Positions 1 through 5,417 of a stretch of DNA of 9,282 bases are shown here, piece after piece. Source of the DNA: DATJBC01 sp035515515 (GTDB lineage: Bacteria > Actinomycetota > Acidimicrobiia > Acidimicrobiales > UBA8190). The stretch's first letter is position 1. Each line of letters begins with the position of its first letter. The stretch spans positions 1 through 9,282 of the forward strand of contig DATJBC010000032.1 in assembly GCA_035515515.1 (NCBI GenBank). The letters are read 5' to 3'. The position numbers and the translations under genes are program-made. Below the pieces are notes generated by a model. That model was not told the DNA's origin and ran no database searches. It saw only the letters and a program-made list of their open reading frames with translations.

Positions 1-352
1 AGGCGGCCAGGGCGACCAGGCCCTGCCGGGTCACCAGCCATCCGATCGTGCCGGCGACCGACAGGACCCCACACACGTAGTCGAGGCGGCCGAGCGCCCA
101 CACCGACCGGCGGTTGACGAACGAGGCCGCGAAGACCACGAGCGGTCCGAAGCCGTACATGAAGGTCATGAGGGCGATGATGCCGACGTGGTCGTCCACC
201 TCCACCGCGAACGCCAGCAGCGGCGCCGCCGCCCACAGCAGCCAGGTCACCCTGTTGGGCTGGGTGCGACCCCGCAGCGTGTCGACGACGTAGAGCGCCT
301 GCCCGAGCACGACGACGGCCGCACCGAGGTAGACGAAGTTGGGGTTCAGCAC
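1..352 (-). CDS. Polytopic membrane protein, PQ-loop-like, 3' end outside window
   Basis: This is a partial gene: 117 codons lie in the window and the frame is still open at the left edge. The product is strongly hydrophobic with about four membrane segments, near residues 6-23, 36-51, 57-79 and 90-106. Short polar links join them: a D-T-L-R-G-R-T-Q-P-N-R-V-T-W stretch at 24-37, a charged EVDDH patch after the second segment, and an N-R-R turn. The proline/asparagine followed by T-W and hydrophobic residues recalls PQ-loop or SemiSWEET repeats, but this is only a resemblance and no substrate can be named. The start is uncertain. GTG at 352 has GGAG only 2 bases upstream, which is too close; an in-frame GTG at 370 has no clear ribosome site. 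The gene follows the GGDEF-EAL gene on the same strand by about 40-58 bp, with a hairpin between them. Confidence 0.7.
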   Translation of the reverse strand, partial: MLNPNFVYLGAAVVVLGQALYVVDTLRGRTQPNRVTWLLWAAAPLLAFAVEVDDHVGIIALMTFMYGFGPLVVFAASFVNRRSVWALGRLDYVCGVLSVAGTIGWLVTRQGLVALAA

Positions 353-378
353 CGCTCCACTCTGCCTCACGGCTGTGC

Positions 379-400
379 GACGGCCCCCGGCGGGGCCGTC
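379..400 (-). terminator. Hairpin between the GGDEF-EAL gene and the membrane protein gene
   Basis: A perfect 9-bp inverted repeat (GACGGCCCC / GGGGCCGTC) surrounds a 4-base loop. It starts 10 bases after the stop of the GGDEF-EAL gene and ends just before the candidate starts of the next gene. No T-run follows on the minus strand, so it may be a weak or partial terminator, or an mRNA-stabilising or attenuating structure. Confidence 0.35.
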
Positions 401-409
401 GACGGCGCC

Positions 410-2248
410 TCACGACCCGAAGATCGACCCTTCGTCGCCCTCGTCACCGACGACGGGCATGGCCCACAGCGCCTCTCGGGGCTCGGCGGGCGGGGGCACC
501 GACGGAGGCGGGCCTGGCGTCTCCACCATGACGGGCGCGGGGGCCGTCGGCGCCGGTGCGGGCGCGGGCTCGGTGGCCACGGCGACCTCGTGGCCGCGCG
601 GCTCCGGCGCGGGCCGCTCGTCCCCGGCCGTGGCGGGAACGGGCGCGGCCGTCTCGAGGTGCAGGCGGGTGGGCATCTCCTCGGGCAGCTCCACCGTGGG
701 CTCGCTCTCCGCCTCGAACAGCGGCCCCTGCGCGAAGGCGCATCCCAGGGCTCGCAGCACGGCGACCTGCTCCTGGCTCTCGACCCCCTGGGCGACGACG
801 TCGAGCCCGAGGGCGTGGCCCAGGTCCACGAGCCCCCGCACCAGTGACGCCGTGGGGAGCGCGCCCCCGCGTGTCCCCGGCAGCGGCGCGCCCAGGTCGG
901 CGTGGGCCGGGGGGGCGAGCGCGGCCACGAGCTCAGGGGCCAGCTTCAGGGCGCGCACCGGCAGTTGCGAGAGCCGACTGAGATTGGAGAGGCCGGCCCC
1001 GAAGTCGTCGAGGGCGATGGCCACGTCGCGCTCGGCCAACGCGTTGAACACCGGCTCGACGCCGCCCACCATCGCCCCCAGCGGCTCGCGGACGTCGAGC
1101 CCCACCATCGACAGGGGGACGCCGTGCCGGGCCGACAGCTCGTCGAGGGCGTCGACGAGTGCGAGGTCGCCCAACATCGAAGGGGCCACCTTCACCCACA
1201 CCCGGAACGACGCCGGCAACGTCGAGGTGATCCGCCTGATGCTCAGCTCCGACAGCGCCTCGTCCAACACCCACCGCACGATGGGGGCGGCCAGTCCGGC
1301 TTCGTCGACCAGGTCGAGCAGGTCGCGCGCCCCCTCCACGGCGCCCGCTCCGGGCTCCTCGGCGTCCCCGGCGTCGGCGCTGGACGCCGCGGCGGCGTGC
1401 GTCCCGTTCACCCTGGGCGGGGCGACCCGTGCGGCCCCGGCGAGGGCGCCCGGGCGCTCGAGCTCGGCGCCCTCGTCCTCGGCGCCGGGAGCGGTCCAGT
1501 CCAAGATGGCCGCCTCGCCCGCCGTCGACCCGGACGCCAGGTCCACGATCGGCTCGTAGGTGAGGAGGAGACCTCCCTCCTCGAGGGCGGCGCGCAGGTC
1601 GAGGCGGGTCTGGTAGCGGACCGTGGCGTGCTCGCGCATCGACGGCTCGAACAGACGCCACGAGGCGCCGCCTTCGTCCTTGACGTGGCGCATGGCGATG
1701 GAGGCGTCGCCCAGCAGGGACTCGACCGACTCGGACGTGCCGAAGGGGGACGTGAACACCACGCCGATGCTCGCCGACAGCTCGTGCTCGACGCCCTCGA
1801 GCGAGGTCGGCATGCTCACGTCGTCGAGGATGCGGGCCGCCATGCGGCACGCCAGCTCCGGCGATCCGATGAACGGACACACCACCACGAACTCGTCGCC
1901 GGCGAATCGGGCGACCGTGTCCATCTTGCGACGCGACGCCGACAGCCGGGCCGCCACGTCGTGCAGCAGGGCGTCGCCGACGCCGTGGCCGAACAGCTCG
2001 TTGACGGTCCCGAACCCGTCGAGCGACACCACCAGGACGGCGAGCGACGCGTCGTCCTCGCGACACCGGGCCAGTGCCTGCTCGAGGCGCTCGTCGAGGA
2101 GCGAACGGTCGGGCAGGTCGGTCACCGGGTCACGCTGGGCGGCCAGCGCGTCGGCGGTCCCGTGCGCCGAGAGGATGGCGCCCAGACCCCGACCGAGGCC
2201 GCGCTTGCGGGGACCGACAGACCCTCCCGGGTCGTCCGACCCCCCCAT
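410..2248 (-). CDS. Degenerate GGDEF-EAL protein with a ParB-like N-terminal peptide
   Basis: The product has 612 residues and no membrane segment or sensory domain. Residues 13-26 (P-R-K-R-G-L-G-R-G-L-G-A-I-L) resemble the N-terminal peptide of ParB/Spo0J that contacts ParA. A GGDEF domain follows at about 38-205, with signature AGDEF at 116-120 and an inhibitory-site RxxD at 107-110. Against the PleD pattern, guanine-contact N83 and D92 remain, but the first metal aspartate is S75 and the phosphate-contact lysine is G80. An EAL domain follows at about 215-512. Its EAL glutamate position is A246, the NxS asparagine is K353, the LExTE glutamate is D385 and the AEGVE first glutamate is Q487; D414, D415 and K435 remain. 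The EAL domain is interrupted by an Ala/Glu-rich insert (253-308). A Pro/Ala-rich tail covers 521-612. I infer a non-catalytic nucleotide sensor or scaffold. The ATG at 2248 was chosen for its GAGGA site and because GC at third positions falls upstream of it. Confidence 0.88.
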   Translation of the reverse strand: MGGSDDPGGSVGPRKRGLGRGLGAILSAHGTADALAAQRDPVTDLPDRSLLDERLEQALARCREDDASLAVLVVSLDGFGTVNELFGHGVGDALLHDVAARLSASRRKMDTVARFAGDEFVVVCPFIGSPELACRMAARILDDVSMPTSLEGVEHELSASIGVVFTSPFGTSESVESLLGDASIAMRHVKDEGGASWRLFEPSMREHATVRYQTRLDLRAALEEGGLLLTYEPIVDLASGSTAGEAAILDWTAPGAEDEGAELERPGALAGAARVAPPRVNGTHAAAASSADAGDAEEPGAGAVEGARDLLDLVDEAGLAAPIVRWVLDEALSELSIRRITSTLPASFRVWVKVAPSMLGDLALVDALDELSARHGVPLSMVGLDVREPLGAMVGGVEPVFNALAERDVAIALDDFGAGLSNLSRLSQLPVRALKLAPELVAALAPPAHADLGAPLPGTRGGALPTASLVRGLVDLGHALGLDVVAQGVESQEQVAVLRALGCAFAQGPLFEAESEPTVELPEEMPTRLHLETAAPVPATAGDERPAPEPRGHEVAVATEPAPAPAPTAPAPVMVETPGPPPSVPPPAEPREALWAMPVVGDEGDEGSIFGS

Positions 2249-2252
2249 GCCG

Positions 2253-2257
2253 TCCTC
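2253..2257 (-). promoter_or_regulatory. Ribosome binding site of the GGDEF-EAL gene
   Basis: GAGGA on the minus strand lies 4 bases before the ATG at 2248. It decides the start: the frame stays open for several hundred bases upstream, but that stretch has many A/T third positions and no comparable site. Confidence 0.6.
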
Positions 2258-2462
2258 GATCAAGCCAGAACTCCGATCCTGCGACGCCGACTGGAAAGCG
2301 GACCCGCCTGCGAGCCGGTCGATCCGCCCGCCCGCCGCGCCACCAGCAGGGGGATAGCCGGGGGACGGACGGGGCGGCGGGCCTTGCGGCGTCGCAGGTG
2401 CGCCCGCACCCGATCCTACGCCTCCGCTTGTCACTACAGGTCCCGCCCGGTGGGGGCCCCGT

Positions 2463-2502
2463 GCACCGGTCCGCACCGGTTGGGCGCGTCCCACCGGTGC
2501 GG
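2463..2502. repeat. Phased ACCGGT repeats forming a 10-bp inverted repeat
   Basis: GCACCGGT occurs at 2463-2470 and 2473-2480, and its reverse complement at 2493-2500, so copies begin at offsets of 10 and 20 bases. CCGCACCGGT (2471-2480) and ACCGGTGCGG (2493-2502) form a perfect 10-bp inverted repeat around a 12-base spacer. GGG and CCC in the spacer can extend the stem by 3 bp past a bulged T. It starts about 31 bases downstream of the minus-strand stop at 2533 and lies over 200 bases upstream of the GGDEF-EAL start. It could be a terminator for the former, though no T-run follows, or a protein-binding operator for the latter. Confidence 0.55.
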
Positions 2503-2532
2503 TGCGCGGGGCGCGGCGCGAGGCGTGGGCCG

Positions 2533-2895
2533 TCAAGCGGCGTGGGGTGCGCGCCCGGCACGACCGCCGCCTGGTGGTTCCTCGCGCGGCGCGCAGCCCT
2601 CGCGTCCGCCGAGGTGGACGGCGCGGGTGACGAACGCGTCGACGGGGAGCGGCCACAGCGCGCTCTGGTCCCACTCGAAGCGATGGCGATCGGACCGGTG
2701 CCAACCGAGGTCGTGCCCGGCCTCGCGCTCGCATCGGATCGTCCCCGACGACGGGCCCAGGGAGAAGCAGGCGCCACAGCGTGGACCGCTCGACGTCGCC
2801 CGGGAGGCGTGCAGGGTCTGCGCCGTGGTGGTCGTCTCCCTCGCCGCGGCCGGCGGGGCCGTCTCGGTGATCGCCTTCGTCACGGTGCTCGCCAT
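2533..2895 (-). CDS. Small protein with a possible zinc-binding Cys/His cluster
   Basis: I do not recognise the family. The 120-residue product has a Thr/Ala-rich N-terminus (1-38), then a compact core in which C40, C43, C55, H61 and H66 are spaced C-x2-C-x11-C-x5-H-x4-H. The core continues with W65, an RFEW segment ending at W75, and W81. Short actinobacterial proteins often carry a similar 'C-x(n)-G-H-x(n)-H-x(n)-W' pattern, and a zinc site is plausible but inferred. The tail after about residue 97 is Gly/Arg/Pro-rich and probably disordered, with one more cysteine at C100. There is no signal peptide or membrane segment. Two adjacent ATG codons (2898 and 2895) are possible; the second is 6 bases from a GGGAGG site and is preferred. 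Third positions are almost all G or C, which supports a real gene. It diverges from the redox operon and may share its control region. Confidence 0.68.
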   Translation of the reverse strand: MASTVTKAITETAPPAAARETTTTAQTLHASRATSSGPRCGACFSLGPSSGTIRCEREAGHDLGWHRSDRHRFEWDQSALWPLPVDAFVTRAVHLGGREGCAPREEPPGGGRAGRAPHAA

Positions 2896-2901
2896 CATCA
2901 G

Positions 2902-2907
2902 CCTCCC
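2902..2907 (-). promoter_or_regulatory. Ribosome binding site of the small Cys/His protein
   Basis: GGGAGG on the minus strand is 6 bases from the ATG at 2895 and 3 bases from the ATG at 2898. The spacing favours the second ATG. Confidence 0.6.
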
Positions 2908-3086
2908 GGCCGCCCGCCGGCCCGGGTCCGCCCGGCTCGACGCTGCCGCCAGGAGATACCCACATACCCCGCTGCGCTTGCGGTCGGGGGCCGGATTCGC
3001 CCCTCGCCCCCCGCAAGAACCGTTCGGGGCGTCCGTATGTCCAGCAGTCGGGCCCGGCACGTCCGACACCGGGGGGTTGGTTCGAG
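2908..3086. other. Divergent intergenic region, likely promoters of both directions
   Basis: About 190 bp separate the small Cys/His gene from the plus-strand redox operon, so promoters for both should lie here. Visible elements are a direct repeat ATACCC at 2956-2961 and 2964-2969, a short palindrome GAAC-C-GTTC at 3017-3025, and an overlapping stem CCCCG/CGGGG (3009-3013 with 3025-3029). No convincing -35/-10 pair at normal spacing was found. A GAAC followed by CGTAT recalls an ECF sigma promoter, but the spacing is too short. Confidence 0.45.
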
Positions 3087-3719
3087 ATGCGGAACACCAC
3101 TGCGAGGCGCGACTCCGGCTACCGGCGCATGCGTCGCCTCACCGCCGCCGTCACGTTGGGCGCCACCGCCGCGGCGGCCTGGCTCACCAGCGCCGTGGCC
3201 GCCGCCGTCCCGGGACACCCCCGCAGCGCCGCCGTGGGCTCGGGAGCGGCGCCCGGGCCGGGCGCCGGCGCCCCGGGCAGGTCGGCCAACCGGGCCGCCT
3301 CGGGCCCGTCCGCCACCGCCGCCGGCGACCCCCCGGCCGCCGGCGCGGTCCCCCTCGGTCCGACGGCCACCGGGGGCGGGCCCTCCTCGACGCCGGACCC
3401 CGACGGCGCCGGACCCGGGTCCCCGTCGGCGGTCGCCAACCCCGCCGCGGTGGCCTCCTCGGCGGGAGCCAGGGCCCCGGTGGTGGCGGGCTCGGGCCCG
3501 GCCACCACGCCCACGGCCCCGGCGCGGACGCCCGCGGCGCCCAGCACCTCGGCCCCGTCGTCGGCGCCCGGGACCTCGGCCCCGGCACCGACCGCTCCCG
3601 TACCCCCGGCCGCCGGCCCGGCGCCGGCCCCCACGACGACGGCGCCGCCGTCCCCGCCCCGCCAGGCGCCCACGCCGAGCAAGCAGCCCTCGTCGTCCTC
3701 CACCTCCGGCGGCACCTGA
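3087..3719 (+). CDS. Membrane-anchored or secreted Pro/Ala/Thr/Ser-rich protein, first gene of the redox operon
   Basis: The 210-residue product has an arginine-rich N-terminus (R2, R7, R8, R13, R14, R16, R17), then one hydrophobic stretch at about 19-41, as in a signal anchor or Sec signal. The rest (42-210) is Pro/Ala/Gly/Thr/Ser-rich with no cysteine, no predicted fold and an SSSS-T-S-G-G-T end. Nothing past the anchor resembles a domain. It ends 4 bp before the ApbE gene, so the two are probably translated together. In related actinobacterial clusters this position often holds an FMN_bind protein made of an anchor, a Pro/Thr linker and a flavin domain; here only the first two parts are present. 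That comparison is from general knowledge and the loss is inferred. The start is unsure: ATG at 3087 has only a distant G-run, and ATG at 3129 is possible. This frame has the strongest third-position GC; the other frames read as Arg/Pro repeats. Confidence 0.68.
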   Translation: MRNTTARRDSGYRRMRRLTAAVTLGATAAAAWLTSAVAAAVPGHPRSAAVGSGAAPGPGAGAPGRSANRAASGPSATAAGDPPAAGAVPLGPTATGGGPSSTPDPDGAGPGSPSAVANPAAVASSAGARAPVVAGSGPATTPTAPARTPAAPSTSAPSSAPGTSAPAPTAPVPPAAGPAPAPTTTAPPSPPRQAPTPSKQPSSSSTSGGT

Positions 3720-3723
3720 GCCC

Positions 3724-4701
3724 GTGACGTCGCTGCGCGTCGCCTTCCCCGCCCTCGGCACCACGGCGTCGGTGGTGGTCCAGCGGGCCTCGGACCTCGT
3801 GCCCGCCCGACGCGCCCTCGAGGCCGAGCTCGAGCGCATCGACCTCGCCTGCAGCCGGTTCCGCGACGACTCCGAGATCAGCCGCCTCCACCGCGCCGGC
3901 GGCGCCCCGGTCGTCGTGGGCGACGCCCTCTACGAAGCGGTGGTGGCGGCCCTGAGCGCGGCGGAGGTCACCGACGGGCTCGTCGACCCCACCGTGGGCG
4001 CCGACATGGTGGCCCTCGGCTACGACCGCGACTTCGCCCTGCTCGACGCGGCGCCCGACGTCCCCCTCCCCGGCGCCCCGGTCGCGCCCGCCCCCCGGCG
4101 GGGCCGTCAGGCCAGGCGCCGGCGACCGGGTTGGCGCGAGGTGCGGCTCGATCCCGCCGGCCCGTCCGTGCAGGTCCCTCCGGGCGTGCTCCTCGACCTG
4201 GGCGCCACCGCCAAGGCCCTGGCCGTGGACCGCGCCGCACGGGCGGCGTCGGCGGTGTGCGAGGCGGGGGTCCTCGTCAACGTGGGCGGCGACATCGCCG
4301 TGGCGGGCCCGCCGCCGGAGGGGGGATGGCCGGTGGCGATCGCCGACCGCCACGACGACGAGGACCCGTCGAACCCGTGCGTCGCCGTGCACGACGGGGC
4401 GCTGGCCACCTCCTCGACCGTGGCCCGGCGCTGGAGGCACCACGGGCAGGTGTGCCACCACATCATCGACCCCGCCACCGGGACACCGGCGGCCGAGCAC
4501 TGGCGGACGGTGTCGGTGTGCGCGGCGACGTGCGTGGGGGCCAACACCGCCAGCACCGCGTCCTTCCTGCTCGGCGAGCTGGCACCCCAGTGGCTCGCCG
4601 AGCTCGGGCTCCCCGCCCGCCTGGTGGCGGCGACGGGTGCGGTCGTCCACGTGGCGGGGTGGCCCGCCTCCCCCGACCAGGCGCACGGGGCGGCGGCATG
4701 A
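3724..4701 (+). CDS. apbE: FAD:protein FMN transferase, ApbE family
   Basis: ApbE enzymes move FMN from FAD onto a Ser/Thr of a target protein, using Mg2+. This 325-residue protein, of normal family length, shows the expected motifs in order: F-P-A-L-G-T-T at 8-14; R-F-R-D-D-S-E-I-S-R-L at 45-55; T-D-G-L-V-D-P-T-V-G at 83-92; L-D-L-G-A-T-A-K-A at 157-165; L-V-N-V-G-G-D at 184-190; and H-x2-D-P-x-T-G at 246-253. The A-D-x3-T site is A-N-T-A-S-T at 273-278, so one Mg ligand is N274 rather than Asp. A basic Arg-rich insert lies at 125-136. There is no signal peptide or lipobox, so it appears cytosolic, unlike the classic lipoprotein form. The GTG start follows the previous stop by 4 bp, and its end overlaps the next gene as ATGA. 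Its target is not evident in this window. Confidence 0.9.
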   Translation: MTSLRVAFPALGTTASVVVQRASDLVPARRALEAELERIDLACSRFRDDSEISRLHRAGGAPVVVGDALYEAVVAALSAAEVTDGLVDPTVGADMVALGYDRDFALLDAAPDVPLPGAPVAPAPRRGRQARRRRPGWREVRLDPAGPSVQVPPGVLLDLGATAKALAVDRAARAASAVCEAGVLVNVGGDIAVAGPPPEGGWPVAIADRHDDEDPSNPCVAVHDGALATSSTVARRWRHHGQVCHHIIDPATGTPAAEHWRTVSVCAATCVGANTASTASFLLGELAPQWLAELGLPARLVAATGAVVHVAGWPASPDQAHGAAA

Positions 4702-5417
4702 GCCCCCCGACCGCAGTGTCTGCGCCGGCCCTCCTGGCCGCGGCGAACGGCCGCGAGCTCTGGTACCTCACGCGCTCGACCGGCATCGTGGCCCTGGTCC
4801 TGCTCACCGCCACCGTGGTGATGGGCATCGCCGCCAACGGCGAGTTCACGCGGCCCCGCTGGCCGCGCTTTGTCACCCAGGGGCTGCACCGCAACCTGTC
4901 GCTGCTGGCCGTGGTGTTCGTCTTCCTCCACGTCATGACGACCGTGGTCGACGGGTACGTGCCCATCGGATGGCTCGACGCCGTCGTGCCCTTCCTGTCC
5001 CCGTACCACCGCGTGTGGTCCGGGCTAGGGGCGATCGCCGTCGACCTCCTCCTGGCCGTCGTGCTGTCGAGCGCCCTCCGGCGGCACATCGGCCATCGGA
5101 CGTGGCGCGTCGTGCACCTGCTGTCCTATGCGGCCTGGCCCGTCGCTCTCGTGCACGGCCTCGGGGCCGGCACCGACACCGCGACCCTCGTCATGCGGTG
5201 GATCGCCGCGCTCAGCATCGTGGCCGTCGGCACGGCCGCCACCTGGAGGCTCACACGGCGGCGGCCCTGGAAGGTCGCCATGCGGGTGCTGTCGGTCCTG
5301 GCGCTCGTCACGCTCAGCGCCGACGCGGCGGCGACCAACACGTTCGCATCCGTGGTGCACGCCGCCCCCGTGCTCCGCCAGCACGCCGCCGCGCCCGGCG
5401 GCGGGAGGCCGGCGTGA
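4698..5417 (+). CDS. Ferric-reductase-like transmembrane diheme protein
   Basis: The 239-residue integral membrane protein has about six helices, near 25-46, 63-84, 107-127, 138-155, 165-184 and 193-208. Two histidine pairs sit in the second and fourth helices: H64 and H78, and H140 and H153. This spacing (14 and 13 residues apart) is the usual pattern for two b-type hemes stacked across the membrane in the ferric reductase/NOX-like fold. H133 and H104 are probably loop residues. No FAD or NAD domain is attached, unlike eukaryotic ferric reductases and like YedZ/MsrQ, so electrons must come from a separate partner; the next two genes supply candidates. The last 30 residues are soluble and Ala/Pro-rich. 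The ATG overlaps the ApbE stop (ATGA) and the TGA overlaps the next GTG (GTGA), so all three genes are likely translated together. Confidence 0.85.
   Translation: MSPPTAVSAPALLAAANGRELWYLTRSTGIVALVLLTATVVMGIAANGEFTRPRWPRFVTQGLHRNLSLLAVVFVFLHVMTTVVDGYVPIGWLDAVVPFLSPYHRVWSGLGAIAVDLLLAVVLSSALRRHIGHRTWRVVHLLSYAAWPVALVHGLGAGTDTATLVMRWIAALSIVAVGTAATWRLTRRRPWKVAMRVLSVLALVTLSADAAATNTFASVVHAAPVLRQHAAAPGGGRPA
5403..5408 (+). promoter_or_regulatory. Ribosome binding site of the NuoF-like gene
   Basis: GGGAGG lies 5 bases before the GTG at 5414, inside the end of the previous gene. It selects this GTG over later in-frame starts. Confidence 0.6.

Larger units (their letters stand above)
2249..2532. other. 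Intergenic region upstream of the GGDEF-EAL gene
   Basis: This 284-bp gap separates the small Cys/His protein gene from the GGDEF-EAL gene. The in-frame minus reading through it is Gly/Pro/Ser-rich with a weak third-position GC bias, so I treat it as non-coding leader. It holds the ACCGGT repeat and hairpin described separately and the ribosome site. A minus-strand TAGGAT near 2415-2420 could be a -10 element, but no matching -35 at normal spacing is visible, so no promoter is called. Confidence 0.5.

Noticed and set aside
339..1559. Long plus-strand frames across the GGDEF-EAL gene
   Set aside because: They are Ser/Ala/Arg-rich shadows; the minus strand has clear GGDEF and EAL motifs and better codon use.
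3017..3031. ECF sigma promoter for the redox operon
   Set aside because: GAAC followed by CGTAT is present nearby, but the spacing is shorter than the usual 15-16 bases between ECF elements.
2249..3100. Upstream extension of the GGDEF-EAL frame by 284 residues
   Set aside because: The added sequence is Arg/Pro/Gly-rich, shows poor third-position GC, and overlaps the better-supported small Cys/His gene in another frame. A good ribosome site precedes the ATG at 2248.
4698..5417. Cytochrome b561 or succinate dehydrogenase anchor identity for the diheme protein
   Set aside because: The His pairs spaced 14 and 13 residues in the second and fourth helices, with an ApbE neighbour, fit the ferric-reductase-like fold better. 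A remote relation cannot be excluded from sequence alone.
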